Source: Streptomyces bikiniensis
GTDB lineage: Bacteria; Actinomycetota; Actinomycetes; Streptomycetales; Streptomycetaceae
DNA length: 64,000 nucleotides
NCBI GenBank assembly: GCA_000716465.1
Contig: JNWL01000003.1
Span: 62,001-126,000 of the forward strand
Reading direction: 5' to 3'
The notes beneath the pieces are model-generated. The model saw nothing but the letters and a program-made list of their open reading frames with translations. It was not told where the DNA came from and did no database searches. A program made the position numbers and the translations under genes. Positions 51,731 through 61,510 of this stretch are shown one piece after another (the first letter of the stretch is position 1; each line of letters opens with the position of its first letter).

Positions 51731-51863
51731 TCCGCCGGACGGGCCCCAGGGCGGGTCGCGGGGGACGCGGTGCGGAGCCGAGGACCGGCCGTACGGACCC
51801 CGGTCGCCGTGGCGGCGACGGCGGTCCACCCGCTTCGCCGCCGGGCGCGCGTCGCCGTCGCCG

Positions 51864-52685
51864 CTACTCGCCCGCCTCCGGCCTGGCGGCGGCCGCGGCC
51901 GCAACGGCCGTGGCCAGCGGAGCGCGGGCCGCGCGGCCGAGGAGGTCGGTGAGGTCGGGCGAGGTGCCGTCCAGGAAGCCGTGCCGGATGCCCGTGGCGA
52001 TCGAGGCGAGCATCGGCGGCTGGAACGGGAGCAGCCCCGGCGTCTCGTGGAGGAGCCTGCGCCGGTACTCGCCCAGGCTGATGGAACGGTGCGCGACGCC
52101 GAGTTCGCCCGCCACCTGCCCCGCCGTGATCGGCGTGCCGACGAGGTCGTAGACGCGCCCGCCGTGAGGTGCGGGGTCCGACGCCACCACCGCCGCGGCC
52201 TCGGCCAGGTCCTCCCGCGGCACCGCGGCCAAGGCGCCGTCCCCGAACGCGGACTCCACATCGTCACCCGCCCACATCAGCAGACCGCCGAAGAGTTCGG
52301 CGTACAGGCCGTTGCGCAGGATCGTCCACGGCAACCCGCTCGCCCGCACGAGCCGCTCGGTCGCGCGGTGGGCCAGAGCGAAACCGAGGTGATCGCCGGC
52401 GGTGGTCAGGCTCGTGTAGACGACGTGGCCGACGCCGTCGCGGACGGCGGCGTCCAGGACCGCCGCGTGCCGGGCGACGACCTGGTCGTCCTCGGCGTAG
52501 CCGGCGGAGACGAGCACCAGGGTCGACACGCCGGCGAGGTCGAGGCTCGGACGGGCGTCGAAGTCGAGGCGCCGCATCCCCTCGCCCGGCGTGCGGCTGC
52601 CGCCCGTCGCAACGGCGCCACGGGCGTGCAGCGCCGCAAGAGCGGCCGCGCCGAGGTTCCCGTTCGCTCCGGTCACCAGAATCAT
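51864..52685 (-). CDS. NAD(P)-binding oxidoreductase, NmrA/QorB-like
   Basis: A 273-residue atypical SDR with the dinucleotide loop MILVTGANGNLGAAALAAL at the start, VVYTSLTTAG in place of the Tyr-x3-Lys site, and RATERLVRASGLPWTILRNGLYAE, the hallmark of QorB/NmrA-like quinone oxidoreductases. It may reduce quinones or sense NADP(H). It is divergent from an HxlR regulator, the known arrangement of redox-controlled qor genes. The start ATG is fixed by the dinucleotide motif. Confidence 0.85.
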   Translation of the reverse strand: MILVTGANGNLGAAALAALHARGAVATGGSRTPGEGMRRLDFDARPSLDLAGVSTLVLVSAGYAEDDQVVARHAAVLDAAVRDGVGHVVYTSLTTAGDHLGFALAHRATERLVRASGLPWTILRNGLYAELFGGLLMWAGDDVESAFGDGALAAVPREDLAEAAAVVASDPAPHGGRVYDLVGTPITAGQVAGELGVAHRSISLGEYRRRLLHETPGLLPFQPPMLASIATGIRHGFLDGTSPDLTDLLGRAARAPLATAVAAAAAARPEAGE

Positions 52686-52707
52686 GATCAATCCCGTTCT
52701 TCCGCGG

Positions 52708-52726
52708 TAGTTCCCATCAGTAACTA
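52708..52726. promoter_or_regulatory. Candidate HxlR operator TAGTT-N9-AACTA
   Basis: A perfect 5-bp inverted repeat in the 88-base gap between the divergent oxidoreductase and HxlR genes. The spacing (centre to centre 14) and AT-content fit HxlR-type sites. Confidence 0.55.
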
Positions 52727-52773
52727 GGCTTGATCCTCGATCGCTTGCCCACCGACCACAAGAAGGCAGTCCG

Positions 52774-53196
52774 ATGTCACTCACGCACACCGGGGTAACC
52801 ACCACCCCCGCCGAAATCGACCCGTGCGGACGCGAGGACCACCCCGACTGCGGCATCCGCGACGTCCTGGACCGCATCGGCGACAAGTGGTCGGTGCTCG
52901 TGATCGTCGAACTCGCCGGCGGGCCGCGTCGCTTCCGCCAACTCCAGCGCGCCATCGACGGCATCTCCCAGCGCATGCTCACCCTCACCGTGCGCAGGCT
53001 CGAACGTGACGGCCTCGTGCTGCGCACCGTGTACCCGACCGTCCCGGCCCAGGTCGACTACCGCCTGACCGGGACCGGGGCCGGCCTGACCCACCTGGTC
53101 AAGGCGCTCGCCGACTGGTCCCTCGCGCACCGTGCCGTCATCGCCGAGGCGCGGCACGCCTACGACCGGGCCCACCCCGACCACGGCATCCGCTGA
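52774..53196 (+). CDS. HxlR-family transcriptional regulator
   Basis: A 140-residue winged-helix protein of the HxlR (DUF24) family: [50 protein letters not shown]. Two cysteines before the domain ([15 protein letters not shown], Cys18 and Cys26) are in the position of redox-sensing cysteines in QorR/YodB/HypR-like members. It probably represses the divergent QorB-like gene and itself until quinones or disulfide stress modify the Cys. Confidence 0.92.
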   Translation: MSLTHTGVTTTPAEIDPCGREDHPDCGIRDVLDRIGDKWSVLVIVELAGGPRRFRQLQRAIDGISQRMLTLTVRRLERDGLVLRTVYPTVPAQVDYRLTGTGAGLTHLVKALADWSLAHRAVIAEARHAYDRAHPDHGIR

Positions 53197-53494
53197 CACG
53201 AGCGGCTGTCGCCGCGTGCCGGACGCCTGCTGCCATGGGGGTGTCGACAACGTCATGACGAGCGACGGCCGGCCGGTCCGTCCACGCCCTCCAGGGCCCC
53301 GTCCTCCGGATGGGGCCCTACTCGCTTTCCGGGACGTACGGAGAACGAGCCCCGTCTGTGCGAGTGACTGTCAATCATTTACCAAATTTGCGCGGGATAT
53401 TGCACTGCGATGTCGGCGGTGGTTGAGTGTGCCGCGCCCCACGACACGACGGCCCTGGGGCGCACCTCCACGTACCCGCCGAAGGGGACCAGCC

Positions 53495-54910
53495 ATGAGA
53501 AGTGCCCGGATCCGCCGTACCCGCGACGCCTGCGCGGTCGCCCTCGCCTCCGCGCTCGCGCTGACCGCGCTCACCGCCTGCGGCACGAGCAGCAGCGGCG
53601 ACGACGACGGCGGATCCGAAGGCAGCGGCTCGTCCGACCCCACCGCACCGCTGGACCCCAAGACCAAGGTCACGCTCACCATCGACTGCATGCCGCCCAC
53701 CGCGAAGGCCGCCGAGCTCAAGGAGTGGAAGGAGGACGTCGCCGCCTTCAACAGGACGTACCCGAACGTCACCATCCAGGGCCGCTCCACCCCCGGCCAG
53801 TGCCTGGAGCCCCCGCGCTTCACCGCGATGCTCAAGGCCAAGTCGCAACCGGACGTGTTCTACACGTACTTCACCGACCTGCCGCAGGTCCTCGACAACG
53901 ACGGCGCCGCCGACATCACCGCCTACGTCAACGAGAAGACCGTCCCGCTCCTCAAGGACATCGACCCGAACGTCCTCGGCTCCCTCAAGCACGACGGCAA
54001 GCTGTACGGCCTGCCCACCAGCAACTACACCATGGGCCTGCTGATCAACCGCAAGCTCTTCGAGGACGCCGGACTCGACCCCGACGCCCCGCCGCGCACC
54101 TGGGAGGAGGTCCGCGCCGCCGCCAAGAGGATCGCCGCCCTCGGCAACGGCGTCGCCGGCTTCGGCGAGTACAGCGCGGGCAACACCGGCGGCTGGCACT
54201 TCACCGCCCAGATGTACAGCCTCGGCGGCGACGTCGTCGACGCCTCCGGCGAGAGGGCCGCGTTCAACACCGACCTCGGCAAGCGGATCGCCCGGAACCT
54301 CCACGCCATGCGCTGGGAGGACGACAGCATGGGCAGGACCCAGCTCCTCCAGTGGGGCGACCTCCAGAAGCAGATCGCCACCGACAAGCTCGGCATGTTC
54401 CTCGCCGCCCCCGACGACATCGCCTACATGGTCCAGCAACTCGGTGCGAAGTACGAGAACTTCGGCATGGGCCCGATCCCCGGCGGGAAGGCCACCCTCG
54501 CCGGCGGCAACAACTACATGATCAAGAAGGGCATCTCCGGCGACAGGATCAAGGCCGCGATCGCCTGGCTCAACTTCAAGAACCTCACCGTCGGCAAGGG
54601 CCAGTTCGACTGGGCCCGCGCCAAGGCGGACGGGCTGCCCGTCGGCGTCCCGCAGCCCAACTTCTGGCTGAACGACTCCAAGGCGAAGGACGACGCCGCC
54701 CGCGTGGAGCACGCCACCATGCCGGTCGCCAACTTCAGGGCCTTCATGGGCAACCCCGTCCCCGGCAAGGCCGAGCCGCCGAAGGCCCAGGAGGTCTACA
54801 AGATCCTCGACAACGTCATGTCCGGCATCCTCACCAACAAGGACGCCGACATCGACAAGCTGCTCGCCACCGCCGAGTCGCAGGTCAACCAGATCCTGGC
54901 CGCCCGGTGA
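53495..54910 (+). CDS. Sugar ABC transporter substrate-binding lipoprotein
   Basis: A 471-residue extracellular solute-binding protein (family 1) with lipobox LTAC (Cys29), an acidic Ser/Gly linker (about 30-50), and the two-lobed binding fold with KLYGLPTSNYTMGLLINRKLFEDAGLD and GIPVGVPQPN-like end features. It should deliver oligosaccharides to the two permeases that follow with 4-bp and 16-bp spacing. GAAGGGG precedes the ATG. The upstream 298 bases have no gene but are AT-rich around 53370-53405 (a TTTGCGC half-site is present). Confidence 0.9.
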   Translation: MRSARIRRTRDACAVALASALALTALTACGTSSSGDDDGGSEGSGSSDPTAPLDPKTKVTLTIDCMPPTAKAAELKEWKEDVAAFNRTYPNVTIQGRSTPGQCLEPPRFTAMLKAKSQPDVFYTYFTDLPQVLDNDGAADITAYVNEKTVPLLKDIDPNVLGSLKHDGKLYGLPTSNYTMGLLINRKLFEDAGLDPDAPPRTWEEVRAAAKRIAALGNGVAGFGEYSAGNTGGWHFTAQMYSLGGDVVDASGERAAFNTDLGKRIARNLHAMRWEDDSMGRTQLLQWGDLQKQIATDKLGMFLAAPDDIAYMVQQLGAKYENFGMGPIPGGKATLAGGNNYMIKKGISGDRIKAAIAWLNFKNLTVGKGQFDWARAKADGLPVGVPQPNFWLNDSKAKDDAARVEHATMPVANFRAFMGNPVPGKAEPPKAQEVYKILDNVMSGILTNKDADIDKLLATAESQVNQILAAR

Positions 54911-55875
54911 CCCCCTCGGCCACCCGTACGACGACCCGCCCGGCCCCCCGCCCGGAGGCCGGCACGGGGGCCGGGCCCGCCGCCCGGCCCCCGGCGCCCG
55001 GCGCGTTCGCCAGGGCGCTGCGCCGCAACCTGACGGCCCACGGCTTCCTGATCGGCGCCGTCCTCTGCTTCTCGTTCTTCTCCTGGTACCCCATGGTCAG
55101 GGAGTTCCTCCTGGCCTTCCAGAAGACCGAGGACGGCCGCACCACCTGGGCCGGCTGGTCCAACCTCGCCACCGTCTTCAACGACCCCGCCATCTGGCAG
55201 GCCTGGCGCAACACCCTCCTCTTCACCCTGCTCGCGCTGCTCCTCGGCTTCGTCGTCCCGTTCCTCGTGGCGATCGTCATCAACGAGTTCCGGCACGGCA
55301 GGGGCTATCTGCGCCTCCTCGTCTACCTCCCCGTGATGCTGCCGCCGGTCGCCTCCGTCCTCCTCTTCAAGTACCTCTACGACCCCGGCCACGGCCTGTT
55401 CAACGAGATCCTCCGCCTCCTCCACCTGCCCGAGCAGCAGTGGCTCCAGGACCCCGACCTCTCCCTGCTCTCCGTGGTCGTCGCCTCCACCTGGATGAAC
55501 ATGGGCGGTGCCGTCCTCATCTACCTCGCCGCCCTCCAGGGCATCCCCGGCGAGCTGTACGAGGCGGCGGAACTGGACGGCGCCGGGCTGTTCCGGAAGA
55601 TCTGGCACGTCACCGTCCCGCAGACCCGGCTCGTCCTCCTGCTGATGCTGCTCCTGCAGATCATCGCGACCATGCAGGTCTTCCTGGAGCCGTTCCTGCT
55701 CACCGGCGGCGCCGGCCCCGAGGGCTCCACCCTCACCGTCGTCTACCTCATCTACCAGTACGCCTTCCACTTCAACGACTACGGCGCCGCCGCGGCGCTC
55801 GGCCTGGTCCTGCTCGTGCTCCTCGCCGGATTCTCGGCGGCGTACGCGAGGTTCAGCCGCGCCGACGACGCGTAG
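54907..55875 (+). CDS. Sugar ABC transporter permease (MalF-like)
   Basis: This 322-residue permease has six transmembrane helices after a Pro/Ala-rich cytoplasmic N-terminus of about 35 residues. The ATPase-docking EAA loop is ELYEAAELDGAGLFRKIWHVTVPQ. The GTG start overlaps the stop of the binding-protein gene (GTGA). No ATPase gene is in the operon; in streptomycetes such importers generally share the MsiK ATPase. Confidence 0.92.
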   Translation: MTPSATRTTTRPAPRPEAGTGAGPAARPPAPGAFARALRRNLTAHGFLIGAVLCFSFFSWYPMVREFLLAFQKTEDGRTTWAGWSNLATVFNDPAIWQAWRNTLLFTLLALLLGFVVPFLVAIVINEFRHGRGYLRLLVYLPVMLPPVASVLLFKYLYDPGHGLFNEILRLLHLPEQQWLQDPDLSLLSVVVASTWMNMGGAVLIYLAALQGIPGELYEAAELDGAGLFRKIWHVTVPQTRLVLLLMLLLQIIATMQVFLEPFLLTGGAGPEGSTLTVVYLIYQYAFHFNDYGAAAALGLVLLVLLAGFSAAYARFSRADDA

Positions 55876-55891
55876 GACCGGGGAGACCACG

Positions 55892-56767
55892 TTGACCACA
55901 CGCACGCTCATCCCGCCGGCCCAGCTCGCCCGCCCCCGCGGCAGGGCCCTCTACCGGACCGCCTTCGCCCTGGTCGCCGGCGGCTTCACCCTGGTCTTCC
56001 TCGGCCCCCTGTACTGGATGTTCTCCGGGGGCCTGAAATCCACCCAGGAAGCCGTGCGGACCCCGCCGACCCTGGTCCCGCAGACCTTCCAGCCCGAGAA
56101 CTACGCCCAGGCGTGGAACGTCATGGACCTGTCCGGGCTCCTCCTCAACACCCTGTACTACGCGTTCGGCGCCCTCGCCTTCCAGCTCGTCCTCGACGTG
56201 GCGGCGGCCTACTCCCTCTCCCGGCTCCGGCCCGTGCTCGGCAAGGCCGTCCTCGGCATGATGCTGGCCACCCTGATGATCCCGGCCACCGTCCTGGTCG
56301 TCCCCCAGTACCTGACCGTCCTCGACGTGCCGGTCTTCGAGCGGAACCTGCTCAACACGCCCTGGGCGATCTGGCTGCCGTCCGTCGCCAACGCCTTCAA
56401 CATCTTCCTGCTCAAACGCTTCTTCGACTCGATCCCGAGGGAACTGCTCGACGCGGCCGCCATCGACGGCGCCCCGCCCCTCCGCGTCCTGTGGTCGATC
56501 GTCCTGCCGATCTCGCGGCCGATCCTCGGAGTCGTCTCGATCTTCGCGGTGGTCGGGGTCTGGAAGGACTTCCTCTGGCCCATGCTCACCCTGCCCGACC
56601 CCGCGAAGCAGACCCTCAACGTCGGCATCTACTCGCTGTCCAGCGGCGTGCCCGCGAACGTCCTCACCGCCGCCCTGGCCATCGCCTCCCTGCCCACGCT
56701 GATCCTCTTCCTCCTCTTCCAGCGCAACATCATGAGCGGCCTCACCGCCGGCGGCCTCAAGGGCTGA
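55892..56767 (+). CDS. Sugar ABC transporter permease (MalG-like)
   Basis: A 291-residue inner-membrane permease with six helices and the EAA loop PRELLDAAAIDGAPPLRVLWSIVLP. TTG 55892 is preceded by GGGGAG. It pairs with the MalF-like gene and completes the membrane part of the importer. The GH13 glucosidase gene follows after 155 bp. Confidence 0.92.
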   Translation: MTTRTLIPPAQLARPRGRALYRTAFALVAGGFTLVFLGPLYWMFSGGLKSTQEAVRTPPTLVPQTFQPENYAQAWNVMDLSGLLLNTLYYAFGALAFQLVLDVAAAYSLSRLRPVLGKAVLGMMLATLMIPATVLVVPQYLTVLDVPVFERNLLNTPWAIWLPSVANAFNIFLLKRFFDSIPRELLDAAAIDGAPPLRVLWSIVLPISRPILGVVSIFAVVGVWKDFLWPMLTLPDPAKQTLNVGIYSLSSGVPANVLTAALAIASLPTLILFLLFQRNIMSGLTAGGLKG

Positions 56768-56922
56768 ACGCCCGCCGACCACCGACCGCCGACCACCACC
56801 CGCCACCCGCCACCCAGCCCCCTCCAACCGGCCGCCCCCGTCCTCCGCCGCCGGAACCCTTCCGCCGCCCCGCTTCCGGTGTCCCGGCGGCGGAGCCCCT
56901 CCCTGCCCGAAAGGACCCTCAC

Positions 56923-58551
56923 GTGGCAGCCCCGCACCCGCACCGCACCGACGACTGGTGGCGCAGCGCCGTCATCTACCAGGTGTACCCACGCAGCTTC
57001 GCCGACGGCGACGGAGACGGCACCGGGGACCTCGCGGGCGTCCGGGCGAGACTGCCCCACCTCGCCGAACTCGGCGTCGACGCCCTCTGGTTCACCCCCT
57101 GGTACCTCTCGCCCCTGGTCGACGGCGGCTACGACGTCGCCGACTACCGCACCGTCGACCCCGCCTTCGGCACCCTCGCCGAGGCCGAGAAGCTCATCGC
57201 CGAGGCACGGGAACTGGGCATCGGCGTCATCGTCGACATCGTCCCCAACCACGTCTCCGACCGGCACGCCTGGTTCCGCGCCGCCCTCGCCGCAGGGCCC
57301 GGCAGCCCCGAGCGCGAGCTGTTCCACTTCCGGCCCGGCCGCGGCGAGCACGGCGAACTCCCGCCCAACAGCTGGCCCTCCCAGTTCTCCGGACCGACCT
57401 GGACCCGTGTCGAGGACGGCGAGTGGTACCTCCACCTCTTCACCCCCGAGCAGCCCGACCTCAACTGGTCCCACCCCGCCGTCCGCCAGGAGCACGAGGA
57501 CGTCCTGCGCTTCTGGTTCGAACGCGGAGTCGCCGGCGTACGGATCGACTCGGCCGCCCTCCTCGCCAAGGACCCGGCGCTCGCCGACTTCACCGAGGGC
57601 GTCGACCCCCACCCGTACATCGACCAGGACGAACTCCACGACATCTACCGCTCCTGGCGCGCCGTCGCCGACGAGTACGGGGCCGTCTTCGTCGGCGAGG
57701 TCTGGCTGCCCGACGCCGAGCGCTTCGCCCGCTACCTGCGCCCCGACGAACTGCACACCGCCTTCAACTTCGCCTTCCTCGCCTGCCCCTGGGAGCCGGG
57801 CCGGCTGCGCCGCACCATCGACGCCACCCTCGCCGAGCACGCCCCCGTCGGCGCTCCCGCCACCTGGGTCCTCTGCAACCACGACGTCACCCGGACGGTC
57901 ACCCGCTACGGGCGCGCCGACACCGCCTTCGACTTCGCCACCAAGGCCTTCGGCACCCCCACCGACCTCGCGCTCGGCACCCGGCGCGCCCGCGCCGCCG
58001 CCCTGCTGACCCTCGCCCTGCCCGGCTCCGTCTACCTCTACCAGGGCGAGGAGCTCGGACTGCCCGAGGCCGACATCCCGCTCGACCGCATCCAGGACCC
58101 CATGCACTTCCGCTCCGGCGGCACCGACCCGGGCCGCGACGGCTGCCGGGTGCCGCTGCCCTGGACCGCCGACGCCCCCCACGCCGGCTTCGGCCCCGGA
58201 CCCGGCGCCCCCTGGCTGCCGCAGCCCGACGGCTGGGCGGCCTACGCCGCCGACCGGCAGGCCGCCGACCCCGGCTCGATGCTCACCCTCTACCGGCGGG
58301 CCCTCCGGCTGCGCCGCACCACCAGGGGCTTCGGCGACGGCCCCCTCACCTGGCTCCCCACCCCCGACGGCGTCCTCGCCTTCACCCGCCCCGGCGGCCT
58401 GACCTGCGTCGTCAACCTCGCCCCCGAACCGGTCCGCCTTCCCGCCCACGACACGGTCCTGCTCACCAGCGGCCCCCTGGACGAGGACGGACGGCTGCCC
58501 GGGGACACGACGGTCTGGCTGCGGAGCGGAAGCCGGGTGGAGGAGGACTGA
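56923..58551 (+). CDS. GH13 alpha-glucosidase / alpha-amylase family (cytoplasmic)
   Basis: A 542-residue GH13 hydrolase of the oligo-alpha-glucosidase type. Conserved region I is [10 protein letters not shown], region [15 protein letters not shown] with the nucleophile Asp, region [12 protein letters not shown] with the acid Glu, and region [10 protein letters not shown] with the third Asp. [20 protein letters not shown] is the usual start. No signal peptide is present, so it acts on imported oligosaccharides. The GTG has AAAGGA upstream. The linkage preference is not certain; alpha-1,4 or alpha-1,6, or nigero-oligosaccharide activity are open. Confidence 0.92.
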   Translation: MAAPHPHRTDDWWRSAVIYQVYPRSFADGDGDGTGDLAGVRARLPHLAELGVDALWFTPWYLSPLVDGGYDVADYRTVDPAFGTLAEAEKLIAEARELGIGVIVDIVPNHVSDRHAWFRAALAAGPGSPERELFHFRPGRGEHGELPPNSWPSQFSGPTWTRVEDGEWYLHLFTPEQPDLNWSHPAVRQEHEDVLRFWFERGVAGVRIDSAALLAKDPALADFTEGVDPHPYIDQDELHDIYRSWRAVADEYGAVFVGEVWLPDAERFARYLRPDELHTAFNFAFLACPWEPGRLRRTIDATLAEHAPVGAPATWVLCNHDVTRTVTRYGRADTAFDFATKAFGTPTDLALGTRRARAAALLTLALPGSVYLYQGEELGLPEADIPLDRIQDPMHFRSGGTDPGRDGCRVPLPWTADAPHAGFGPGPGAPWLPQPDGWAAYAADRQAADPGSMLTLYRRALRLRRTTRGFGDGPLTWLPTPDGVLAFTRPGGLTCVVNLAPEPVRLPAHDTVLLTSGPLDEDGRLPGDTTVWLRSGSRVEED

Positions 58552-58702
58552 CCGGACCGGCCGGGGCGGGAGCGACGAGGGCGGGAGGGATCCGGACCGG
58601 CGGCGCCCGCCCCATGGTCACGGAGGCCCGCGAAGGGCACCCTGGACGGCACCACGGCGGGCGGCCCCGGCGCCCGCCCCCGGACGGGAAGGGACGGGCC
58701 CC

Positions 58703-59878
58703 ATGCCCCCGCACTTCGGCGACTACCAGAACGAGATCTACTTCGAGGGCCTCTTCGGCACCGTCCCCGCGCTGCCGATGACCTTCGCCGAACTGGAGTC
58801 GAAGGCGCGGTCCGCACTGCCGCCCTCGCTGTGGTCGTACGTGGCCGGCGGCGCGGGCGACGAGTACACCCAGGAGGCCAACGCCGCGGCCTTCCGCACC
58901 TGGGGGCTCGTCCCGCGCATGATGGTGGGCGCCGCGCGACGGGACCTCTCGGTCGACCTCTTCGGCACGACCCTGCCCTCGCCGCTGTTCATGGCGCCCG
59001 TCGGCGTCATAGGACTCTGCGCCCAGGACGGGCACGGCGACCTGGCGACCGCCCGCGCCGCCGCCCGCACCGGCGTGCCCATGATCGCCTCCACGCTCAC
59101 CGTCGACCCCCTGGAGGAGGTCGCCGCCGAACTCGGCGACACCCCCGGCTTCTTCCAGCTCTACACGCCCACCGACCGGGACCTCGCGGAGAGCCTGGTG
59201 CACCGCGCCGAGGCGGCCGGCTTCCGGGGCGTCGTCGTCACCCTCGACACCTGGATCACCGGCTGGCGCCCCCGCGACCTCGCCACCAGCAACTTCCCCC
59301 AGCTGCGCGGCCACTGCCTGGCCAACTACACCTCCGACCCCGTCTTCCGGGCCCGGCTCCCCAAACCCCCCGAGGAGGACCCGCGCGCCGCCGTCGTGGA
59401 GTGGGCGGGCATCTTCGGCAAGCCGCTGGTCTGGGACGACCTCGCCTGGCTGCGCTCCCTCACCGACCTGCCGATCCTCCTCAAGGGCGTCTGCCACCCC
59501 GAGGACGTCCGCCGCGCCCGGGACGGCGGCGTCGACGGCGTCTACTGCTCCAACCACGGCGGGCGCCAGGCCAACGGCGGCCTGCCCGCCCTCGACGCCC
59601 TGCCCGGGGTGGTCGAGGCCGCCGACGGCCTGCCCGTCCTCTTCGACTCCGGCGTCCGCACCGGGGCCGACGTCGTCAAGGCCCTGGCCCTCGGCGCCAC
59701 GGCGGTCGGCGTCGGCCGCCCGTACGCGTACGGACTCGCCCTCGGCGGCACGGACGGCGTCGTCCACGTCCTGCGCTCGCTCCTCGCCGAGGCCGACCTG
59801 ATCATGGCCGTCGACGGCTACCCCACCCTCGCCGACCTGCGGGCCGACGGAGCCCTGCGGCCCGTCCGGCCCGTCTGA
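58703..59878 (+). CDS. FMN-dependent alpha-hydroxy-acid oxidase (lactate 2-monooxygenase-like)
   Basis: A 391-residue TIM-barrel flavoenzyme that oxidises L-lactate or related alpha-hydroxy acids. [46 protein letters not shown], the catalytic His in [19 protein letters not shown] and [21 protein letters not shown] are typical. The segment [15 protein letters not shown] with the insert [16 protein letters not shown] matches lactate 2-monooxygenases better than cytochrome-linked dehydrogenases. It is a single gene. Confidence 0.9.
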   Translation: MPPHFGDYQNEIYFEGLFGTVPALPMTFAELESKARSALPPSLWSYVAGGAGDEYTQEANAAAFRTWGLVPRMMVGAARRDLSVDLFGTTLPSPLFMAPVGVIGLCAQDGHGDLATARAAARTGVPMIASTLTVDPLEEVAAELGDTPGFFQLYTPTDRDLAESLVHRAEAAGFRGVVVTLDTWITGWRPRDLATSNFPQLRGHCLANYTSDPVFRARLPKPPEEDPRAAVVEWAGIFGKPLVWDDLAWLRSLTDLPILLKGVCHPEDVRRARDGGVDGVYCSNHGGRQANGGLPALDALPGVVEAADGLPVLFDSGVRTGADVVKALALGATAVGVGRPYAYGLALGGTDGVVHVLRSLLAEADLIMAVDGYPTLADLRADGALRPVRPV

Positions 59879-59880
59879 AC

Positions 59881-59940
59881 CTCTTCCGGAAGGGCCGTCG
59901 GTCCTCCGGAAGAGCTGCCGGTCCTCCGGAAGGGCCGTCA
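59881..59940. repeat. Three 20-bp tandem repeats at convergent 3' ends
   Basis: Three 20-base units start at 59881, 59901 and 59921 (ctcttccggaagggccgtcg, gtcctccggaagagctgccg, gtcctccggaagggccgtca). Each holds the palindrome TCCGGA. They lie between the FMN-oxidase stop and the FUSC gene, whose last codon and stop fall in the third unit. They may act as a terminator for both. Confidence 0.85.
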
Positions 59941-61212
59941 GGAGGAGCGGCGCGCGCGCCCCGCGAGGGAGGCGACCTTGCGCCGCCGCTCCTCGCGCAG
60001 GCGCGTGTGCCGGTCCAGTTCCTCCATGAGCCGGCGACCCCGGTGGCCCGGGTCCAGCTCGTTCAGGACCCGGTCGATCTCGGCGAGGAGGGCGCCGTAC
60101 AGCTGCCAGCGGCCCGGGTCGTCCACCGCCTCCGACCTCAGCATCCCGGCGGCCCGGTCGCGGGCCTCGCGGGCCGCGTCCAACTGCTCGGCGAGACGGT
60201 TCTCCGCCGTCTCCGCGCCGGAACTGGAGTGCGAGGTGACGAGGACCGCGAAGCTCACCAGGGTGTCCCCGAGGTGCCGCACCACCTCCTGGAGGGTGCG
60301 GGACGTCTCCGGGCGGAAGAGCACCGCCCCGTCCCGCTCCCGCGCCAGGTCGGTCAGGGTACGGGTGAGGACCCGCAGCACCACGGCGGAGATCTCCAGG
60401 GTGTCGAGCCCCGTCCGCAGCACGATCCGGTGCAGCAGCCCCTCCTTCACGCGCGGGTTCAGGCGCAGGCTGTCCTCCGCCTGCCGCAGGGCCGCGTCCA
60501 CGTCGGCGACGTCGTTGTCGAGGCGCCGCGCCTCGTAGAGCCGCGCCGCCGCCAGATCCACGGACGACGGCCCGTCGAAGTCGCCGAACGGATCGGGTTC
60601 GGCGGGCACGGCCGGGTCCGTGAGCTCCTCGCCGAGCCCCAGGAGCAGCTGCCGCATCCGCCGCGCCAGGTCCACGATCGAGTCCCCGGCGGTGTCCACC
60701 CAGACCGGCGGCACGAGCACCATGTTGAAGACCATGCCCACGATCGCGCCGATCAGGGTCTCCAGGACGCGGTCCCAGGCCGTGTCGGCGACCTGGGTGA
60801 CCCCCAGGACCAGCATCGCGCTGATCGCCACCTCGGCGACGAACTCCTCCACCCGGACGAACCGCCCCACCACGAGCGCCGCCAGGATGACCAGCGCGAG
60901 GCTCCACCAGGTCAGACCGACGAGGACGCTGAACGCGATGGCGATCAGCACCCCGACCACGACGGAGTTCACCCGCCGCAGACTTGTCACCAGCGTCGAG
61001 TACAGCGTCACCTGCACCACGAGCAGCGCCGTCAGCGGCGCGGTCAGCGGCGCCGGCTCGGAGCTGAGCTGGAGGGCGACGACGTACGAGATCGTCGCCG
61101 CCGCGGTGGAACGCAGGGTCTGGACCACAAAGGGGTCCCGCCGCTGGCGCTCCCACCACTGCCACAGGCGCCCTTGGCGCAGCGAGGCGAGCGATACGGA
61201 GCGGTGGGGCAT
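59938..61212 (-). CDS. FUSC-family (fusaric acid resistance-like) membrane protein
   Basis: A 424-residue protein with about six membrane helices in the N-terminal 165 residues (LRSTAAATISYVVALQL, TALLVVQVTLYSTLVTSLRR, VNSVVVGVLIAIAFSVLVG) and a long cytoplasmic helical domain from about 190 with many charged residues. This is the FUSC/ArAE-type architecture, implicated in efflux of aromatic acids, although for the actinobacterial branch it is unproven. An ATG start is used. Confidence 0.85.
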   Translation of the reverse strand: MPHRSVSLASLRQGRLWQWWERQRRDPFVVQTLRSTAAATISYVVALQLSSEPAPLTAPLTALLVVQVTLYSTLVTSLRRVNSVVVGVLIAIAFSVLVGLTWWSLALVILAALVVGRFVRVEEFVAEVAISAMLVLGVTQVADTAWDRVLETLIGAIVGMVFNMVLVPPVWVDTAGDSIVDLARRMRQLLLGLGEELTDPAVPAEPDPFGDFDGPSSVDLAAARLYEARRLDNDVADVDAALRQAEDSLRLNPRVKEGLLHRIVLRTGLDTLEISAVVLRVLTRTLTDLARERDGAVLFRPETSRTLQEVVRHLGDTLVSFAVLVTSHSSSGAETAENRLAEQLDAAREARDRAAGMLRSEAVDDPGRWQLYGALLAEIDRVLNELDPGHRGRRLMEELDRHTRLREERRRKVASLAGRARRSS

Positions 61213-61510
61213 GAAGTCTCCTCCTCCGGTCGGCGAGGGACGCGTCCCGGGCCGGACGCGATCTTGTGCGCGCCTACCCGCCCGTCGCCTTCGCACCGCG
61301 ATGCTCCGTGGTGCCGCCCGGGAAGGCGCGCCGACGCGCCGACGAGCCCGCAGGAATCCCGGGCGGCCGTCCGGCGGAACCCGAGGCCGGGCCGGTGACT
61401 GAAAGGGACCGTTCCGGGTAGCCGCCGGGTGCCCGCGGCGCCCGCCGGACACCGCGGCCCGACCCGTACCGCCCCGTGACCGCCCCGCGCCCCGTGAGGA
61501 GACCCCGACC

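Noticed and set aside
53380..53401. A LacI operator before the sugar-binding protein gene
   Set aside because: Only one TTTGCGC half-site is found; the other arm does not match GCGCAAGC.
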